Positions 1 through 9,172 of a DNA stretch of 64,000 nt are shown piece after piece; positions within the stretch are counted from its first letter, which is position 1, and each line of letters starts with the position of its first letter. Under the pieces are notes generated by a model that saw only the letters and a program-made list of their open reading frames with translations, was not told the origin of the DNA and did not search any database. The translations under genes and the position numbers were made by a program. Location: positions 72,704,723 through 72,768,722 of the forward strand of contig JASEVX010000008.1 of the NCBI GenBank assembly GCA_031761405.1, read 5' to 3'. The DNA comes from Serripes groenlandicus. Its lineage: Eukaryota > Mollusca > Bivalvia > Cardiida > Cardiidae.

Positions 1-370
1 TTCTGGTATGACATCTAATCAGGGAATAGTAGTCCAAGATCCAATCAACAACAGGATATAACCCAATTTATCAACATCAAGTAAAATTTAAGTTTGCTAA
101 CACATTAAGTCCTTATTAATATTTAAGAGAAGAATAACTTAAATGTTAATTAACTGTGACCAATTGCCAAAATTTATACAATATATTTAAGCTTGCAACA
201 GCATTTTCAGAGAAAACAAACCTAAATAGGCCTAATGCACTTTTTTAAAGTATTAATACATGTCCAATGTCTATAAAGCATAAATAGTAACTTTGTGCAA
301 TATCTCTATACTTTTAACAACTTGGTTGATTATGCTGGATTTAGCATTTGTATGAAGGAAATGTTAACTT
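1..370. other. Non-coding AT-rich DNA
   Basis: I see no coding region, RNA gene or clear repeat boundary here. Base composition is AT-rich and all frames are closed by frequent stops. Confidence 0.6.
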
Positions 371-598
371 AACCCTTTCCCTCATACGACAAATCTGCAG
401 CAGACGACTTTGAACTTATTTTGTCCAAACATAGAAAATCTCTATAATTGAATGGATAACCTATGACTAAAAGTGATAAACATTGTGGGAAAAGGAGAAA
501 TTGCTCGTTTTGAGCAATTTCTTCTTTCGCCACTATGTTTTCAAAAAGCTGTCTGCTGCAGAGGCGTCAGAAAGCGTTTATATGAGGGAAAGGGCTAA
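371..598. mobile_element. Complete CTGCAG-palindrome MITE
   Basis: This is the best-preserved copy of the window's commonest repeat. The ends are a perfect 14-bp inverted pair, CCCTTTCCCTCATA and its complement. Inside them lies a second pair around CTGCAGCAGAC / GTCTGCTGCAG, and a central palindrome (gaaattgctcgttttgagcaatttc) would form the hairpin tip. No coding capacity is visible. Many copies sit next to TTAA-like bases, but I cannot fix the target duplication here. It is non-autonomous; the parent transposon is unknown. Confidence 0.8.
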
Positions 599-1794
599 AA
601 ACAGAGCAAAAATATTATTTATTGTTTGCATGGAAATATTTATATAAATCCTTCTATTAATACATTTTCCTCATCAATCACATTAAATTGAGACTACATG
701 AATCGTGTTAAACTTGCAAAAATGAGGTAAAATGTTTCCAATCTAATGAACATTAAAGCTTACCATCTGCAGCAGACCACTTTGAAAAATTCTGGACAAA
801 AATGTGTCAAGTGAAATTATGATCATTTCTTGTTTTTCTCAATTTCTTTTCAAAAGTTGACTTTTGCTCAAAATGTGTCTTTATCAGTTATGATTTTTTC
901 ATTGATATACTTCCGCACATCTTATATAAATACTCACATCAATGTGATACATATACAAGTAAACACTGTCTGAACACTGATATAAACATGTCTTCAGTTC
1001 TGTCTTTATTTTCTGTCTGCAAGTTTTACTCTTGAAGTTATCTTCTCACTATTTCTTTTCTTTCATCAACAAGCTGAAAGCATAATATACACATCAACAT
1101 ATGTAGTTTATATAGATCTACAGAATATGTGTTAATTTTCTATTCATATTAACAGCTTTTCATCATGTCAAAAGTACCATTATTATCTAAACAATGAAAA
1201 CAAAACACCTTTTCGAATTACTAATTTATTATTATAAATGCCAGTTTAATTCGCTGTTCAAATGAAGTAACATGTGTAACACTGTAACAAACTATCAATA
1301 AAATATTAGTGTGCATTTTAAACAATCAAACCGTGCACACACGTTTTTCCATTTTGACACTTGGCAAGTGACGGATTTGTGGGTGGGGTAAGGTCCCACC
1401 GAGTTGATCATTTTGGACTGATAAATCCACCTTGAAATATAGTTTTACGATTTATTCTCTTAAGGTCTGTCAAATTATGAGGATTAATAAGCAATTTATT
1501 TGGTGACACAGGGCTAATAAAAAGAAATGTACTCATCCTGACACAGATTTCGACAGATCGCCTCCGACTTTTTGTTGTTGTCTATGTACAGCGAAAAAGA
1601 CACCGATACGTCACATTTCTTTACGCAATCTTAGCATTCATTTTTTTATGCGATATTCAATATTATTTATGACCAACAACGCATACACAAACATGTAAAA
1701 ACGTTTTGATTATTTCTAGCGATGAGACGGCGGCCATTGATATCGAGAATATGCGATTTGAGATTTTCCTTAACTTTAAGGGGAAAAGTTAAGG
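599..1794. other. Non-coding DNA with one degenerate MITE
   Basis: A decayed copy of the CTGCAG palindrome lies near 752-870 (catctgcagcagacc then degenerate). The rest is AT-rich with no supportable gene. Just before the retrotransposon, 1768-1798 has a small TTAAGG-rich inverted repeat whose other part continues after 8980, so the retrotransposon split an older repeat. Confidence 0.55.
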
Positions 1795-1798
1795 CATG
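1795..1798. repeat. Target site duplication CATG, left
   Basis: CATG directly precedes the TG of the first LTR and recurs at 8980-8983 directly after the CA of the second LTR. A 4-bp duplication is within the usual 4-6 bp for Ty3/gypsy integrases. Confidence 0.9.
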
Positions 1799-2252
1799 TG
1801 TAACCGGCCACGGCAGGTTCGATTTAGGATACAACACGACAACAGAGAAAGAATGCTAGTTTATACTTTTATTAAGTGTTGGCTTTTACTCATAGCCAAA
1901 ACAGGACAAATGTACACAATAACGACACATACAACTAAATAATAATATAGAACATAATAGAGGGGAAATCAGAGAAAGAGAGAGAGAGAGAGAGAATGCT
2001 CAGAGTGGTAAGCTAGTAGGTAAACGTTACCTTTGGAGCTAGTCACAACTGGGAAGAGAACAGAAAGAGACAGGCCTTATATAGTACAGAATACCTTGTG
2101 GATACACAAGAATCACAAGAATCACAATAATCACATGAACCATGCATACCACAAGTAAATAAGGCAAGCCTACGTGTAGTAACTAGAAGAGTCATAAGAA
2201 AAGGTAGAGGCAGCTATATGTACGGTGGCTTCAAGAAACCGCTCCCGTTACA
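1799..2252 (-). repeat. 3' LTR (454 bp)
   Basis: Starts TGTAAC and ends GTTACA. In the element's direction it carries a TATA box (minus-strand TATATAA, plus positions 2077-2083), an AG/CT-rich tract, and a minus-strand AATAAA signal at 1868-1873. No difference was found from the copy at 8526-8979, including the (GA)n tract length. Confidence 0.95.
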
Positions 2253-2263
2253 TTCCCCCTTTC
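2253..2263 (-). promoter_or_regulatory. Polypurine tract
   Basis: Abuts the 3' LTR. Read on the minus strand it is GAAAGGGGGAA, the expected plus-strand DNA primer of an LTR element, and it confirms the minus-strand orientation. Confidence 0.9.
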
Positions 2264-2421
2264 TTAAGATCCAATGTTCAAATAAACATTGGTCAAAAGA
2301 AACTGAGCTGTAGAAGACAATAAAGAATAAATACTACTATAGGAAATGATTCACTTATCAGTTAGAAGGTAATATATAAGCTGAAAGAAAACACAAAAGA
2401 TCACTGAAAAGTATGAAAAGT

Positions 2422-2904
2422 TCATTTCTTCGACTTTTTGAAAGTTATCGACCCATCCAGATCGGCCTCTTGGTCTCGACAGACTTCTCCTCCTCGGACC
2501 AGGACAGAAGCTGGTGTATCCATCTCTTTCCGCTTTTGGGTCATCCTAGACCGGTGGTTGTACCTGTAGGGTTGTACATCCGTGGGGTTAATATAGTTTG
2601 TGTTTTCTACATTCCTGGAAGTTATGGCTTGGGTTGTGATCAGTTTGTGTCTCTGACCCAGATGCCTTCTGATATTGTACTCTCTGGCCGAGACAAATGA
2701 GCAACATGGGCATTCGTAAAGTTTAATTTGAGGCATATGTAGTTTACTCCAGTGTCTTATAAAGTTGTTAACTGTTGGAAATAGGATCCTCTGATCACAC
2801 TGGCCAACGGGACAACGGGTTGGACAATCAGGCCATAGAGGCCTTTCAGCTTCTGAAAAAGATCTGATTTCTTCTTCGATTCCGTCCAATATTTCAAGAG
2901 ACAT
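2422..2904 (-). CDS. ORF3: two C2H2 zinc-finger accessory protein of the retrotransposon
   Basis: A 160-residue ORF between pol and the 3' LTR, on the same strand as gag-pol, in the place where some gypsy elements carry env. Finger 1 is C31-x4-C36-x14-H51-x4-H56; finger 2 is classical, C65-x2-C68-x12-H81-x4-H86. The C-terminus is basic (ends KKSKK), which could act as a nuclear signal. There is no signal peptide or membrane segment, so it is not an envelope protein. The ATG sits immediately after a pyrimidine-rich tract ending TTTTAG, so translation from a spliced subgenomic RNA is likely (inference). Function is unknown; nucleic-acid or chromatin binding is the obvious possibility. A plus-strand ORF overlapping it is judged a shadow. 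Confidence 0.8.
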   Translation of the reverse strand: MSLEILDGIEEEIRSFSEAERPLWPDCPTRCPVGQCDQRILFPTVNNFIRHWSKLHMPQIKLYECPCCSFVSAREYNIRRHLGQRHKLITTQAITSRNVENTNYINPTDVQPYRYNHRSRMTQKRKEMDTPASVLVRGGEVCRDQEADLDGSITFKKSKK

Positions 2905-2940
2905 CTAAAATAAATGAAAATGATATAGAAAGAGAAAACA
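2905..2940 (-). promoter_or_regulatory. Putative 3' splice site for ORF3
   Basis: On the minus strand the bases before the ORF3 ATG form a long pyrimidine-rich tract ending ATTTATTTTAG, with the AG directly touching ATG. This is a textbook acceptor layout. A possible donor (AAG followed by GTAACG on the minus strand, cut at plus 8757/8758) lies in the 5' LTR downstream of its TATA box. Confidence 0.65.
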
Positions 2941-3463
2941 TAGCAAGAAATAAGCCAGATAAAACATTTAAAGATTTCTCAGCCCGGTCATTACAATTCC
3001 TGAGATGAATCCCATCATAGGAACACATTCCTAAGCTGCCAACGAAGGTCAGGCCATACATGAGAGGAAGGACTGATCATTGCCTTTTAACTCTCGTGTT
3101 CTGCCTTCGATGCGATAATGACCTCATCTTATCTAGTCGTTATCGTAACCTATTCAACTAAGACATTAAATTTCCTGTTGTATTTTTAATAATTAAGATA
3201 TGAAAAATAAGAAAGAAAGAAATGAAAAAAAAAGAAGTTAGTAGAGAGAAAAGTTTGTATCTCTATTTGCTGACTAAAATGACTATAAAATGAATAATTG
3301 ACGGTCATTATACATAATTCAACAGATATTAGACCCTATAAAATGGGACGACTAAACAATATCCAAAATAATACAAAAATCAGGAATGAATAAGATCAGA
3401 TAAATATACAAAATATACAAAAATATCCTTAAACAAAAGGATTTATCTGACTGTGAACTTTAA
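2941..3463 (-). other. Retrotransposon spacer between pol and ORF3
   Basis: No ORF of note. Read on the minus strand it holds another pyrimidine-rich stretch ending ACAACAG near 3170-3240, a second possible acceptor, followed by a less AT-rich segment at about 3000-3150. Confidence 0.5.
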
Positions 3464-6400
3464 CTAAGTAGGAGAAAAGATCTGTTTTTGTTTTGTTCTT
3501 CGCCCTGCCCTAGTTGTGTAAGGGGTTGAAGGTTCTGGCAATACATAATCTAATTCATGATTCTCAGAAGGAGTATAACATGGATTAGTCGTATCTGCCC
3601 CACTTTCTATGTTCCCATATTCCTGATCTACATTTGGAGTTTCAAATATTCTGTTGCCGTTATATTTCTTTAGGTGATCAACATGTACTACTAAACATTT
3701 CTTGTTTTCCACATTTTCAATTTTGTAGGTAACAGTTGATACCTCTGTAATAATTTTATATGGTCCAATCCAACTTAATGCTAACTTCTGATTAGCTAGT
3801 GGAGGATACCAACGCCAGACATAATCACCTTCAGAGAATTTTCTAGGTTTTAGGCCAACATCGTATGCCTTTTTCTGTCTTGAGGCAGACCTTTTTAAAT
3901 TTTGAAAAGCAGTATTGTATGAAATATCTACTGATTGTTTTAACCATTCTACATACTGAGAAGGACATATATCTGACATATTTGTTTCACAGTTTCCAAA
4001 CATAACATCAATTGGAAATGTTGTTTCTCTGCCAAACATTAACCCATTTGGACTGAAACCAGTACTATCATGGCAAGTTGACCTATAGGCCATCATGACA
4101 AAGGGAATGTGATCATCCCAGTCATCCCTATTTTCATTAACAAACATAGAGAGCATTTGAAGAAGTGTTCTGTTAAAGCGTTCTATCATACCATCAGACT
4201 TGGGATTATATGGAGTGGTTCTAGTTTTCTTAATGTCAAGCAGTTTACACATTTCCTTGAACAGAATGGATTCGAATTCACGACCTTGATCAGAATGAAT
4301 AACTGAAGGAACCCCATATCTACAAATGAACTCGCAAACAAGCTTATCTGCTACTGTTAAGGCAGTGTGATTAGGTATTGAATAAGCTTCAGAATATTTA
4401 GTGAAATAATCACCAACCACTAGAATGTACTCATTCCCGTTAGAAGTTAAAGGAAGAGGACCAAGTATATCCAAAGCTATCCTATCCATAACATAACTTG
4501 ATAAATCTTGTTTCAAAGGTGATTTTCCTACCCCAGGGCCAGGTTTTCTACGAGCACATAATTCACATTCATTACACCAGGTTCTTATATCTCTAGTCAT
4601 ACCAGGCCAATAAAATCTTCTCTGGATTGATTTTATGGTTCGATCCCTACCAAGATGACTGGCAGTCTTATTTGAGTGTAACTGTTGAAATACTTCAAAT
4701 TGCAAAGAAGAAGGTGCTATAATATGTAACTTCTCATGATCAACCAAGTCCACAGGTAACCATCTACGATATAACAACCCATCTCGTACCAACAGTGACT
4801 CCCAAATACTCCAAAGAACACGAACTTTAAAAGAACAGTGTTTAATAACCTGTTTTGGAGGTTTATTTACGAATTCACTTTTAAGAGTTAATATTTTGCT
4901 TGTTACCATGTCGGTTTCCTGTAAATCTTTTAATTGATCCACAGTGAAATTGTCTATCCAATTTGATTGCCTTGTATTAGATTTACCACCTTGATCTATC
5001 GCAAATAGTGAAATTTCTTCAACCGGAGGTTCTGAAACCTTTGAACAGTATGAAGAACTTTCACAGTCAGGACAATCTATCCTTTTACATTTCTTCCTAG
5101 GTAGCCTTGACATTGCATCTGCATTGCCATGACAAGAGCCTTTTCTATGTTGAATGGTAAAATTGTAAGTTTCAAGAATTGTCAACCACCTTGCTATCAT
5201 TCCCTCTGGGTCCTTAAAATTCCTAAGCCAAGTCAAAGAGGCATGATCAGTTATGACTAAGAAGTTTTGTCCCCACAGGTATTGTCTGAAATGCCTTATA
5301 AAGGTTACAACAGCTAACAATTCAATGAAGGTAGTGCAATATCTCTGTTGTGCTTTATTCAAAGTTTTACTGGCATATGCTATGACACGCTCCTTCCTAT
5401 TTTGAACTTGAGACAAGACGGCGCCAACACCAAACTGGCTACCATCTGTATCAAGAATGAATTGTCCATATCGTTCAGGATAACCTAGTATAGGTGCAGA
5501 AACTAAAAGTTGTTTCATTTTATCAAAACTTTCCTGGCAATCTTCAGACCAGATAAACGGTTTATTTTTCTGTGTGAGACGTGTCAAAGGATATGCCAGT
5601 GTGGCCAAATCTTTTATGTATCTTCTATAATAATTGATCAGCCCCAAGAAACTTCTTAACTCGGTTTTGTTAATTGGGACAGGCCAGTTCAAAACAGCCT
5701 TTGTTTTATTTTTGGAACAAGAAACCCCTTCTTCTGAAACATTATGTCCTAGGTACTCAATCGATTTCTGAAATAAATGGCACTTTTTCGGTTTAACTAT
5801 TAAGTTTGCTTCTCGAAATCTACTTAAAACAAGTTTTAAGTTTTCAAAGGTTTCATCAAAGGTTTTTCCAAAAATAATAATATCGTCTAAATAGCACAAA
5901 CATTTGTCCCATTGTAGACCAAAAAGAACTTTCTCTATCAGTCTCTCAAACGTAGCAGGAGCATTTGTTAATCCAAAAGGCATAACACGAAACTGGTGTA
6001 GCCCTAAATGAGTACTGAAGGCTGTATATTGTTTATGTTCTTCAGCCATTGGAATTTGCCAATAACCTGAGGCTAAATCTAAGGTACAGAAGTATTTCCC
6101 AGAAGATAATGTGTCCAATGCCTCACTGATCTTAGGTAAAGGATAAGCATCCTTTCTAGTTACAGCGTTTATTTTTCTATAATCGACACAGAAACGTATA
6201 GAATGATCAGATTTTGTAACTAAAACGACCGGCGATGCCCAAGGACTGTTACTGGGTTCTATGATTCCCTGATCTAACATTTTAAGAATTTCATCCTTAA
6301 CAATATCTTTTTGAGCGAAGGGTAACCTGCGTGGTGGTATTTTGATAGGTCTAGCATTACCTACATCAATTGTATGCTCAGCATAAGTAGTTTGACCGAT

Positions 6401-7351
6401 TGTACCGGACTTATCTGCAAAAACATCTTGGAAATCTATTACTAAACTTTTGACTTTTTCGATTTCTTCATTATTTAATGAAGAAGATGCTTCTTCAATT
6501 AAGGGTTGAAGATGTTCAGGAAGAGTAGATACAGGGCAGTTGAGGTGTTCAGGCAATTCAGTCATAACAACATCTGCCTTTTGAACATATCCAACAGAGG
6601 TACCCTTTTTAACTTTAATTTTGCTATCAGTAAAATTGATAAGTGATAACGGAATGTCAATTCGTTCAGTTTTTACCAAAGACCTACACATTAAAATGCC
6701 TTTCTTAGACAGTTGTTTGAAAGGTTCCACTACATATTCATTTTCGTAATTTTGACCATCTAAATACCCAGCAGTAACGACTTCTGAGTTAGGTGGCAAA
6801 GTCACTGTTTGATTCAACTTAATTCGGCAAACTCTATTTTTCATTTGCCTCTCAAGTTTTACTTTATGTTTCCCTATCTGCATTATACCTTTACCAAATT
6901 TAATGGCAATATCAAAATCTTCTAAGAAATCACTTCCTAAAATGCAGTCTAATTCATCAAGTTCTGCTACCAAGAATTCATATGAAAAGTTTTCATTATC
7001 AATTTCAAACTCTAATGTGACTATCCCATCTACTGAAACGTCGCTTCCATTGGCTGCGGTTAGTTTAATATTATCATTCTGTATTGTGTTCCTATCTAAA
7101 TGTAACATGCGGAATGCCTTTCTAGAAATGATAGAACTTGCAGAGCCAGAATCAACAAGAGCGTGAATAATTGACTTATTAATAATCACTTTTGTAAAGT
7201 GACATGCTTTATTTTGACAGTCAAATATTGTATTTGCTTGCCCATTCTGCGTTTCTTTAATACTGACTGGAACTTCGGGCCTAAGTTCAGCCATACCTAG
7301 TTTTCCTGCTTTGAAGGACAATAGGTAGCAATGTGACCTTTCTTGTGGCAA
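3464..7351 (-). CDS. pol: Retrotransposon Pol polyprotein (protease, RT, RNase H, integrase)
   Basis: The open frame is 1295 codons with no break. The aspartic protease has LVDSGSAS with D67. The reverse transcriptase has MPFGLTNAPATF and the YLDD box at 487-490. RNase H has LDTDGS (D634), E677 and D702. The integrase has an HHCC finger (H892, H899, C926, C929) and D961, D1021, E1057, then a GPY-type C-terminal module (WIGPYKI). The first codon of the frame is TTG straight after an in-frame TAA, so that is not a true start. Pol lies in the -1 frame relative to gag with 55 nt of overlap. It is made either by -1 frameshifting or from the ATG (codon 20) two bases after the gag stop. Confidence 0.97.
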   Translation of the reverse strand: MPQERSHCYLLSFKAGKLGMAELRPEVPVSIKETQNGQANTIFDCQNKACHFTKVIINKSIIHALVDSGSASSIISRKAFRMLHLDRNTIQNDNIKLTAANGSDVSVDGIVTLEFEIDNENFSYEFLVAELDELDCILGSDFLEDFDIAIKFGKGIMQIGKHKVKLERQMKNRVCRIKLNQTVTLPPNSEVVTAGYLDGQNYENEYVVEPFKQLSKKGILMCRSLVKTERIDIPLSLINFTDSKIKVKKGTSVGYVQKADVVMTELPEHLNCPVSTLPEHLQPLIEEASSSLNNEEIEKVKSLVIDFQDVFADKSGTIGQTTYAEHTIDVGNARPIKIPPRRLPFAQKDIVKDEILKMLDQGIIEPSNSPWASPVVLVTKSDHSIRFCVDYRKINAVTRKDAYPLPKISEALDTLSSGKYFCTLDLASGYWQIPMAEEHKQYTAFSTHLGLHQFRVMPFGLTNAPATFERLIEKVLFGLQWDKCLCYLDDIIIFGKTFDETFENLKLVLSRFREANLIVKPKKCHLFQKSIEYLGHNVSEEGVSCSKNKTKAVLNWPVPINKTELRSFLGLINYYRRYIKDLATLAYPLTRLTQKNKPFIWSEDCQESFDKMKQLLVSAPILGYPERYGQFILDTDGSQFGVGAVLSQVQNRKERVIAYASKTLNKAQQRYCTTFIELLAVVTFIRHFRQYLWGQNFLVITDHASLTWLRNFKDPEGMIARWLTILETYNFTIQHRKGSCHGNADAMSRLPRKKCKRIDCPDCESSSYCSKVSEPPVEEISLFAIDQGGKSNTRQSNWIDNFTVDQLKDLQETDMVTSKILTLKSEFVNKPPKQVIKHCSFKVRVLWSIWESLLVRDGLLYRRWLPVDLVDHEKLHIIAPSSLQFEVFQQLHSNKTASHLGRDRTIKSIQRRFYWPGMTRDIRTWCNECELCARRKPGPGVGKSPLKQDLSSYVMDRIALDILGPLPLTSNGNEYILVVGDYFTKYSEAYSIPNHTALTVADKLVCEFICRYGVPSVIHSDQGREFESILFKEMCKLLDIKKTRTTPYNPKSDGMIERFNRTLLQMLSMFVNENRDDWDDHIPFVMMAYRSTCHDSTGFSPNGLMFGRETTFPIDVMFGNCETNMSDICPSQYVEWLKQSVDISYNTAFQNLKRSASRQKKAYDVGLKPRKFSEGDYVWRWYPPLANQKLALSWIGPYKIITEVSTVTYKIENVENKKCLVVHVDHLKKYNGNRIFETPNVDQEYGNIESGADTTNPCYTPSENHELDYVLPEPSTPYTTRAGRRTKQKQIFSPT

Positions 7352-8457
7352 TTAAAACATTCATATTTGTCATATTGTTTACGCCTATCTGCACTATTTG
7401 ACCTTGACCTTGAACTATTTGACCTCGACCTGGAACTATTTGACCGTTTAACATTTATCATAAGATCCTGTAGCATTTTTGCAATGTCATGTAAAGTAAC
7501 AGTTTCTGACCTGCTTATATGTCCTTCGGGCTTAGCATTTTCTGAGGTTTTAAGGGAATTAATTTGTCCCTCCTTTTCAAAATGGGGCTTCCTCAATATA
7601 CCATGAGAACACTCAAAAGCCTCAAATTCTACTGATAATGCTATCGCGGCATCAATTGTATGAGGATGGCGATATTGAACATGACTTCTTAGTTCTGGAC
7701 GGGCCAGTCCATGTATAAATTGGTCAATTAAATATATTTCCCTTGCTTCGGGGTTAATTTGAGGGAAGGCTTGGAAACAAAGCCTTTGTAAGGAATATCC
7801 AAAGTCAGAGGCAGATTCTTGTTTTTGTTGTTTTCGGTTTCTAAACTCGCATCTAAATGCAGTTTCTCTTTCAACTGGATTAAATCGCCTACTAATGAAC
7901 TCTTTAATACATTGGTAACTTTTCAACTGTTCCAAATTTAATTCACCCAATAGTTTTTGAGCGGACCCACGCAAACTCATGATCATTTGTTGAGCCTTTT
8001 CAAATTCAGTCCAACCATTCCAAATGGCGACACATTCAAAATGAACTACATAATCACGCCACTCTGAAGATTTCCCATCAAAGGTGTTAGGTTCTTTAAC
8101 CTTTCTATGTGTCACTGATGAAGGCAAACCCTCAGACTGATATGTATTCGGAATATATTGTCGAGAATTAAAGGCACTATCTCCATGTCTAAAGTCATGA
8201 GTTTGAGTTGGCATACCCTGTGCACTATAAGAATTTGCATAATTTCTGCTCATACCCGGTATCAAATGTGAGTTTACATTAGGTACACCCTGTGTAAAGT
8301 ATGAGTTTACACTAGGTACATACGGTGTAAAGTTTAAACCTGATTCAGTTTTGACCACATCATGTAAACATGTACTCTGTGGTTTAGGTAATTGTCTATG
8401 TGAACCTATATCCTGTGGTTGGCGAGGTAAATTAATATGATCAAAACGTTCAGCCAT
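7297..8457 (-). CDS. gag: Retrotransposon Gag
   Basis: 386 residues. It has a Q/P/S-rich N-terminal third, then a retrotransposon-gag capsid-like region at about 118-270 (starting near FDGKSSEWRDY). An RS-rich linker of tandem SNSSRSR units follows, and one CCHC zinc knuckle, C367-x2-C370-x4-H375-x4-C380, near the C-terminus. Gag forms the particle and packages RNA. The start ATG lies 50 nt after the primer-binding site, and the frame ends TAG with an ATG of the pol frame two bases later. Confidence 0.95.
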   Translation of the reverse strand: MAERFDHINLPRQPQDIGSHRQLPKPQSTCLHDVVKTESGLNFTPYVPSVNSYFTQGVPNVNSHLIPGMSRNYANSYSAQGMPTQTHDFRHGDSAFNSRQYIPNTYQSEGLPSSVTHRKVKEPNTFDGKSSEWRDYVVHFECVAIWNGWTEFEKAQQMIMSLRGSAQKLLGELNLEQLKSYQCIKEFISRRFNPVERETAFRCEFRNRKQQKQESASDFGYSLQRLCFQAFPQINPEAREIYLIDQFIHGLARPELRSHVQYRHPHTIDAAIALSVEFEAFECSHGILRKPHFEKEGQINSLKTSENAKPEGHISRSETVTLHDIAKMLQDLMINVKRSNSSRSRSNSSRSRSNSADRRKQYDKYECFNCHKKGHIATYCPSKQEN

Positions 8458-8506
8458 TTTGAAAGTAAATTCAAAACGGAAGAACTGCTGCTGTACTGTG
8501 TTGTAT

Positions 8507-8522
8507 CCTGGTCACGGCACCA
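8507..8522 (-). promoter_or_regulatory. Primer-binding site, tRNA-His-like
   Basis: The plus strand reads CCTGGTCACGGCACCA. The last 12 bases equal the 3' end of animal tRNA-His including CCA, as I recall it. On the minus strand it begins 3 nt after the 5' LTR, the usual position for priming minus-strand DNA synthesis. Confidence 0.8.
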
Positions 8523-8525
8523 AAA

Positions 8526-8979
8526 TGTAACCGGCCACGGCAGGTTCGATTTAGGATACAACACGACAACAGAGAAAGAATGCTAGTTTATACTTTTATT
8601 AAGTGTTGGCTTTTACTCATAGCCAAAACAGGACAAATGTACACAATAACGACACATACAACTAAATAATAATATAGAACATAATAGAGGGGAAATCAGA
8701 GAAAGAGAGAGAGAGAGAGAGAATGCTCAGAGTGGTAAGCTAGTAGGTAAACGTTACCTTTGGAGCTAGTCACAACTGGGAAGAGAACAGAAAGAGACAG
8801 GCCTTATATAGTACAGAATACCTTGTGGATACACAAGAATCACAAGAATCACAATAATCACATGAACCATGCATACCACAAGTAAATAAGGCAAGCCTAC
8901 GTGTAGTAACTAGAAGAGTCATAAGAAAAGGTAGAGGCAGCTATATGTACGGTGGCTTCAAGAAACCGCTCCCGTTACA
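8526..8979 (-). repeat. 5' LTR (454 bp)
   Basis: Same sequence as 1799-2252. In this copy the minus-strand TATA box TATATAA is at plus 8804-8810 and would start transcription towards gag. Confidence 0.95.
8804..8810 (-). promoter_or_regulatory. TATA box of the 5' LTR
   Basis: Minus-strand TATATAAGGC, well placed in the LTR to separate U3 from R, with the AATAAA signal further downstream. Confidence 0.7.
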
Positions 8980-8983
8980 CATG
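8980..8983. repeat. Target site duplication CATG, right
   Basis: Matches 1795-1798 and completes the insertion footprint. Confidence 0.9.
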
Positions 8984-9172
8984 GTACAGTGCTCCTTAAC
9001 TTTTAAGGGAAAAATGGACCGATTTAAGGAATATTTTTACCTTAGGAGTTTTGTGAATAGCTTCTTAGGAAATTCCTTAGAGATAAGGAGAAAATGGTGA
9101 AACTTGAGGGAAATCTCCGTATTTAAGGAATATTTATTTCCTTAGGAGCTTTGTGAATACGGCCCCTGGTGT
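8984..9172. repeat. Split older palindromic repeat flanking the retrotransposon
   Basis: Repeated CCTTAA/TTAAGG and ccttaggagttttgtgaata motifs, ending in tgtgaatacggcccc. The TTAAGG-rich bases at 1768-1798 look like the other part. The pre-insertion site can be rebuilt by joining 1798 to 8984. Confidence 0.5.

Larger units (their letters stand above)
1799..8979 (-). mobile_element. Complete Ty3/gypsy LTR retrotransposon with extra ORF
   Basis: A 7.18-kb element transcribed on the minus strand. It has two 454-bp LTRs that I find identical by eye, TGTAAC...GTTACA termini, a CATG target duplication, a primer-binding site, a polypurine tract, intact gag and pol, and a third ORF near the 3' LTR. 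Pol domain order is protease, RT, RNase H, integrase, which is the Ty3/gypsy order. Identical LTRs and intact frames mean it inserted recently or is being conserved. I cannot place it in a named lineage from sequence alone. Confidence 0.97.

Noticed and set aside
1801..1835. A tRNA gene in the LTR (ggcaggttcgattta looks like a B box)
   Set aside because: No A box at the right distance and no cloverleaf; chance similarity inside the LTR.
2413..2700. Plus-strand 95-codon ORF in the retrotransposon
   Set aside because: It lies antisense to the zinc-finger ORF, and its residues show no domain. The fingers on the other strand are convincing.
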